From Lachnospiraceae bacterium (GTDB lineage: Bacteria > Bacillota > Clostridia > Lachnospirales > Lachnospiraceae): DNA of 39,724 nucleotides. Position 1 is the stretch's first letter, and each line of letters begins with the position of its first letter. Where the stretch lies: positions 1 to 39,724 of the forward strand of contig JAEEZH010000058.1 of NCBI GenBank assembly GCA_016288495.1, given 5' to 3'. Under the pieces are notes generated by a model. It was not told the origin of the DNA and ran no database searches. It saw nothing but the letters and a program-made list of their open reading frames with translations. Shown here one piece after another: positions 38,301 to 39,724 of this stretch. The position numbers and the translations under genes were made by a program.

Positions 38301-39644
38301 AGCGTATACGACGGCAGTGCCAAAAAGCTGATGAATACGGCGAGCAGCAGCACGGGAAAGGTGCTGTACGGAATGGGAAATACATCCATCGGGAATTATT
38401 ATGAATACATTCCCACGGCCGTGGATGCGGGTAGTTATTATGTCTGGTATTACAGCGTGGGAGACAGGAATCATTATGATTCGGATAAGAAGTGTGTCAT
38501 CGCGAAGATAGATAAGGCAGAGGGCAGGGTAAAGACCGCCCCCACCGCCAAAAGCCTGACATACAACGGAGTATCCCAGACCCTGATCAATTCCGGCAGC
38601 GCCGAGGGCGGCACCATGCAGTACAGGCTGGGAAGTGCCTCATCCTTCGCTTCCTACCTGCCCACTGCAACGGACGCCGGAGTCTACACGGTGTATTACT
38701 ATTGCTCCGGGGATGCAAATCATTACGATTCTTCGATCTCTTCCGTAAATATAACAATAGCCAAAAAGAACATGAGCCTGGCAGTCACAAACGGCAGCTT
38801 CGGTTATACCGGTTCGTCAGGTACAGGAGGAGCAAAGGTGGTGGTAAATGAACCCGGCTCCGGCTATACCCTGACCTACGGAACCACCTTGGGGGTATAT
38901 GATAAAACCTCCATGCCTTCATTTTCGGCTGTGGGTACCCATACGGTATATTACAGGGTGGAGGCTGCCAACTATAATGTGGCCACCGGCAGCTTTACCA
39001 TCACGGTGGATAAAGGGACCGGCTCCTGTACGGCGCCCTCTGCCAGATCCCTTACCTATTCGGGAGCGGCCCAGTCCCTGGTAAACGCCGGGAGCAGTTC
39101 CACCGGGACCATGTATTACAGCCTGAAAGCCGACAGCGGCTTTTCCACCGGGATCCCCACGGCTGTAAACGCGGGCAGCTATACAGTGTATTACTATTCA
39201 AAAGGAAACTCCAATTACCATGATACGTCGCTCAGGAGCGTGAAGGTGACCATAGCAAAGGCGTCACTGAACATCAGCTACTCGGCCACTTCGTTTTATA
39301 AGACGGGATATCCCATTTATCCTGACATCAAGGTTTCCTCCTCTGCCAAACTGTCAGGAGACGAAAAGGTCTGCGTCTATATCAAGAATCCCAAGACCGG
39401 AGGCTGGTATACCTTTAAAGGGTCGGATGTCATCAATCCCGGATACAGCTCAAGCCTGCCCTTCACCTTTGTGCTGAAAAAGTCGAACTCATCCCATCTG
39501 ACGGAATACTATAACGTGGACGCCGGCACCTATTCCATGGATCTGAAGTCGGCGGTCCTGAACGGAGGGTACGGAGGAACCGACAGCGGCAATTTCAATG
39601 TGGTGACCACCACCTGTACATACACCATAGTGAACTACGGTTGA
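35307..39644 (+). CDS. Large secreted repeat protein (Big2-like, low-complexity, InlB B-repeat-like and MBG-like domains)
   Basis: Signal-like IIAFIVALSLLPVQLCPALTVSAA; YRRGYEFLGWFDEDGNEI...VITARWE; repeated DAG.YTVYYY...Y..S...V.ITIAK units. SD ggagg before ATG 35307. Confidence 0.88.
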   Translation: MKKDIKESNKIIAFIVALSLLPVQLCPALTVSAAQEEICVQEETEYASEETVCVPEETGYASEEAVCVPEEAGTEKEGKDVCVSEETGTGEEKLSASDEQEQEDDRPYDCMENCDSREEASVSGNETEEKKEEVYGRNENKELSPEYKTISVNLVRRQVAPLTDFFPQELLGELDFSVEKVARLVSVKNGSIRAKKAGRTSWEVMHGEEIYLICLNIYEPVFERSKYTVLKGESIKCGFEHGDFKPVYSIPAKYADRAMVDENGVVTGLSRGRAVLLSTINGVQYKTKIRVRDPYLSVTKGCVAKGGKLRIKLKDSDKSASWKTSDENIALVVKGRIRGLKKGQCVITCTYMDREYNCEVQVDEAALTTGELVLKCGETKRVGIYGISDPAYEEHWFTRSKSGAFTLTDNGAVTGVKKGSGSIFVLRGKKRYKVKIKVVDEKATDNSSDENYELIKVICDEDAKCHDIVEKVYANEANSMYVLRQELGHDPEESSFVPSTCVDPAYSIMKCRRCGQESREDKKLTDYPLKQHSLTNISEGKGKGAGSIWRCSVCGGDFVLTSGGDYVRLDDPQKDSSSSSGKDHDSSSGKDDGSSSGKDHDSSSGKDDGSSSGKDHDSSSGKDDGSSSGKDHDSSSGKDDGSSSGKDHGSSSGKDHDSSSGKDHDSSSGKDDGSSSGKDQGSSSEKTYDHSISYENTLSANNLNPSGYDEKDGVIYLTPLYRRGYEFLGWFDEDGNEIDRIYTSDKRNRVITARWELIEYRITYEGDPEKCEMSKDNPTTYTVLDDIELINPVPLEGYEFSGWTGGGLTGETMRVVIPAGSVGSRTYSAHFVYKKYRIDYVMNGGENDPDNPSYYTMDDEIVFREPFRQYYSFDGFYTSGVLSAGSLLEKIEKGSTGDLRLYAKWNKNTFIYEAEDVDAVYNAGGHSADISCDTPGTTISYRDSKDETWSFTKPVYIDAGEYVTYYRLEKDNYETLTGHVSVTVDKAPGQVSETSAINSVYDGSAKKLMNTASSSTGKVLYGMGNTSIGNYYEYIPTAVDAGSYYVWYYSVGDRNHYDSDKKCVIAKIDKAEGRVKTAPTAKSLTYNGVSQTLINSGSAEGGTMQYRLGSASSFASYLPTATDAGVYTVYYYCSGDANHYDSSISSVNITIAKKNMSLAVTNGSFGYTGSSGTGGAKVVVNEPGSGYTLTYGTTLGVYDKTSMPSFSAVGTHTVYYRVEAANYNVATGSFTITVDKGTGSCTAPSARSLTYSGAAQSLVNAGSSSTGTMYYSLKADSGFSTGIPTAVNAGSYTVYYYSKGNSNYHDTSLRSVKVTIAKASLNISYSATSFYKTGYPIYPDIKVSSSAKLSGDEKVCVYIKNPKTGGWYTFKGSDVINPGYSSSLPFTFVLKKSNSSHLTEYYNVDAGTYSMDLKSAVLNGGYGGTDSGNFNVVTTTCTYTIVNYG
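35412..35526 (+). repeat. N-terminal acidic tandem repeat (about 42 nt unit)
   Basis: EEICVQEETEYAS / EETVCVPEETGYAS / EEAVCVPEEAG. Confidence 0.85.
37038..37373 (+). repeat. 24-nt tandem repeat, 14 units, encoding SSSGKDHD/SSSGKDDG
   Basis: 14 consecutive 8-aa units counted in the translation; last unit degenerate (SSSEKTYD). Confidence 0.95.
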
Positions 39645-39724
39645 GGGCTGTATTGAAGAGGTAAATAAAAAGATTTTGGCCGGGGATAAAAGATTGTTAA
39701 AAAAAAGACTTGTTTTTTTAAAAC

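Noticed and set aside
39690-39722. A-run/T-run hairpin (AAAAAAAAGACTTGTTTTTTT) as a terminator for the last gene
   Set aside because: Only A-T pairs and at the window edge; could be a weak terminator but is not supportable here.

Overview
The window is a compact, gene-dense, mostly plus-strand Firmicutes segment; gene content and codon style look like Lachnospiraceae/Clostridia (inference). I support 33 coding genes: recA-recX, rny, yraN-rnhB, a minus-strand prs, a DUF512 radical-SAM-like gene with der-plsY, a SleB-like hydrolase, gpsA, infC-rpmI-rplT, a sugar transferase, greA, a Dlt-like operon, minus-strand rpsT, lepA, an HD-GYP-like/PilT-like pair, a GntR-ABC operon, rlmN, comM(yifB)-dprA, and a 1.4k-residue secreted repeat protein. 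I saw no tRNA, rRNA, CRISPR array or mobile element. The best candidate for an undescribed system is the tightly coupled operon at 14667-23340. It encodes an adenylation enzyme, carrier protein, MBOAT acyltransferase ending in FIYLQF, a DltD/SGNH-like protein, a KamA-family aminomutase and a hybrid sensor kinase. The aminomutase carries the Lys/Asn substrate-binding signature of glutamate 2,3-aminomutase rather than the Asp/Asp signature of lysine 2,3-aminomutase. The adenylation enzyme has Arg at the position equivalent to GrsA T278 and lacks the DltA Cys. Together these suggest a Dlt-like pathway that decorates a surface polymer with an acidic amino acid, possibly beta-glutamate, rather than D-alanine. 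Other notable items are an adjacent pair of degenerate HD-GYP and PilT homologues, a terminator-embedded promoter feeding a structured comM leader, a probable leaderless dltA-like mRNA, a likely ATT start for infC, two LexA boxes at recA, and a GntR operator palindrome. All family calls come from reading motifs; no database search was run.
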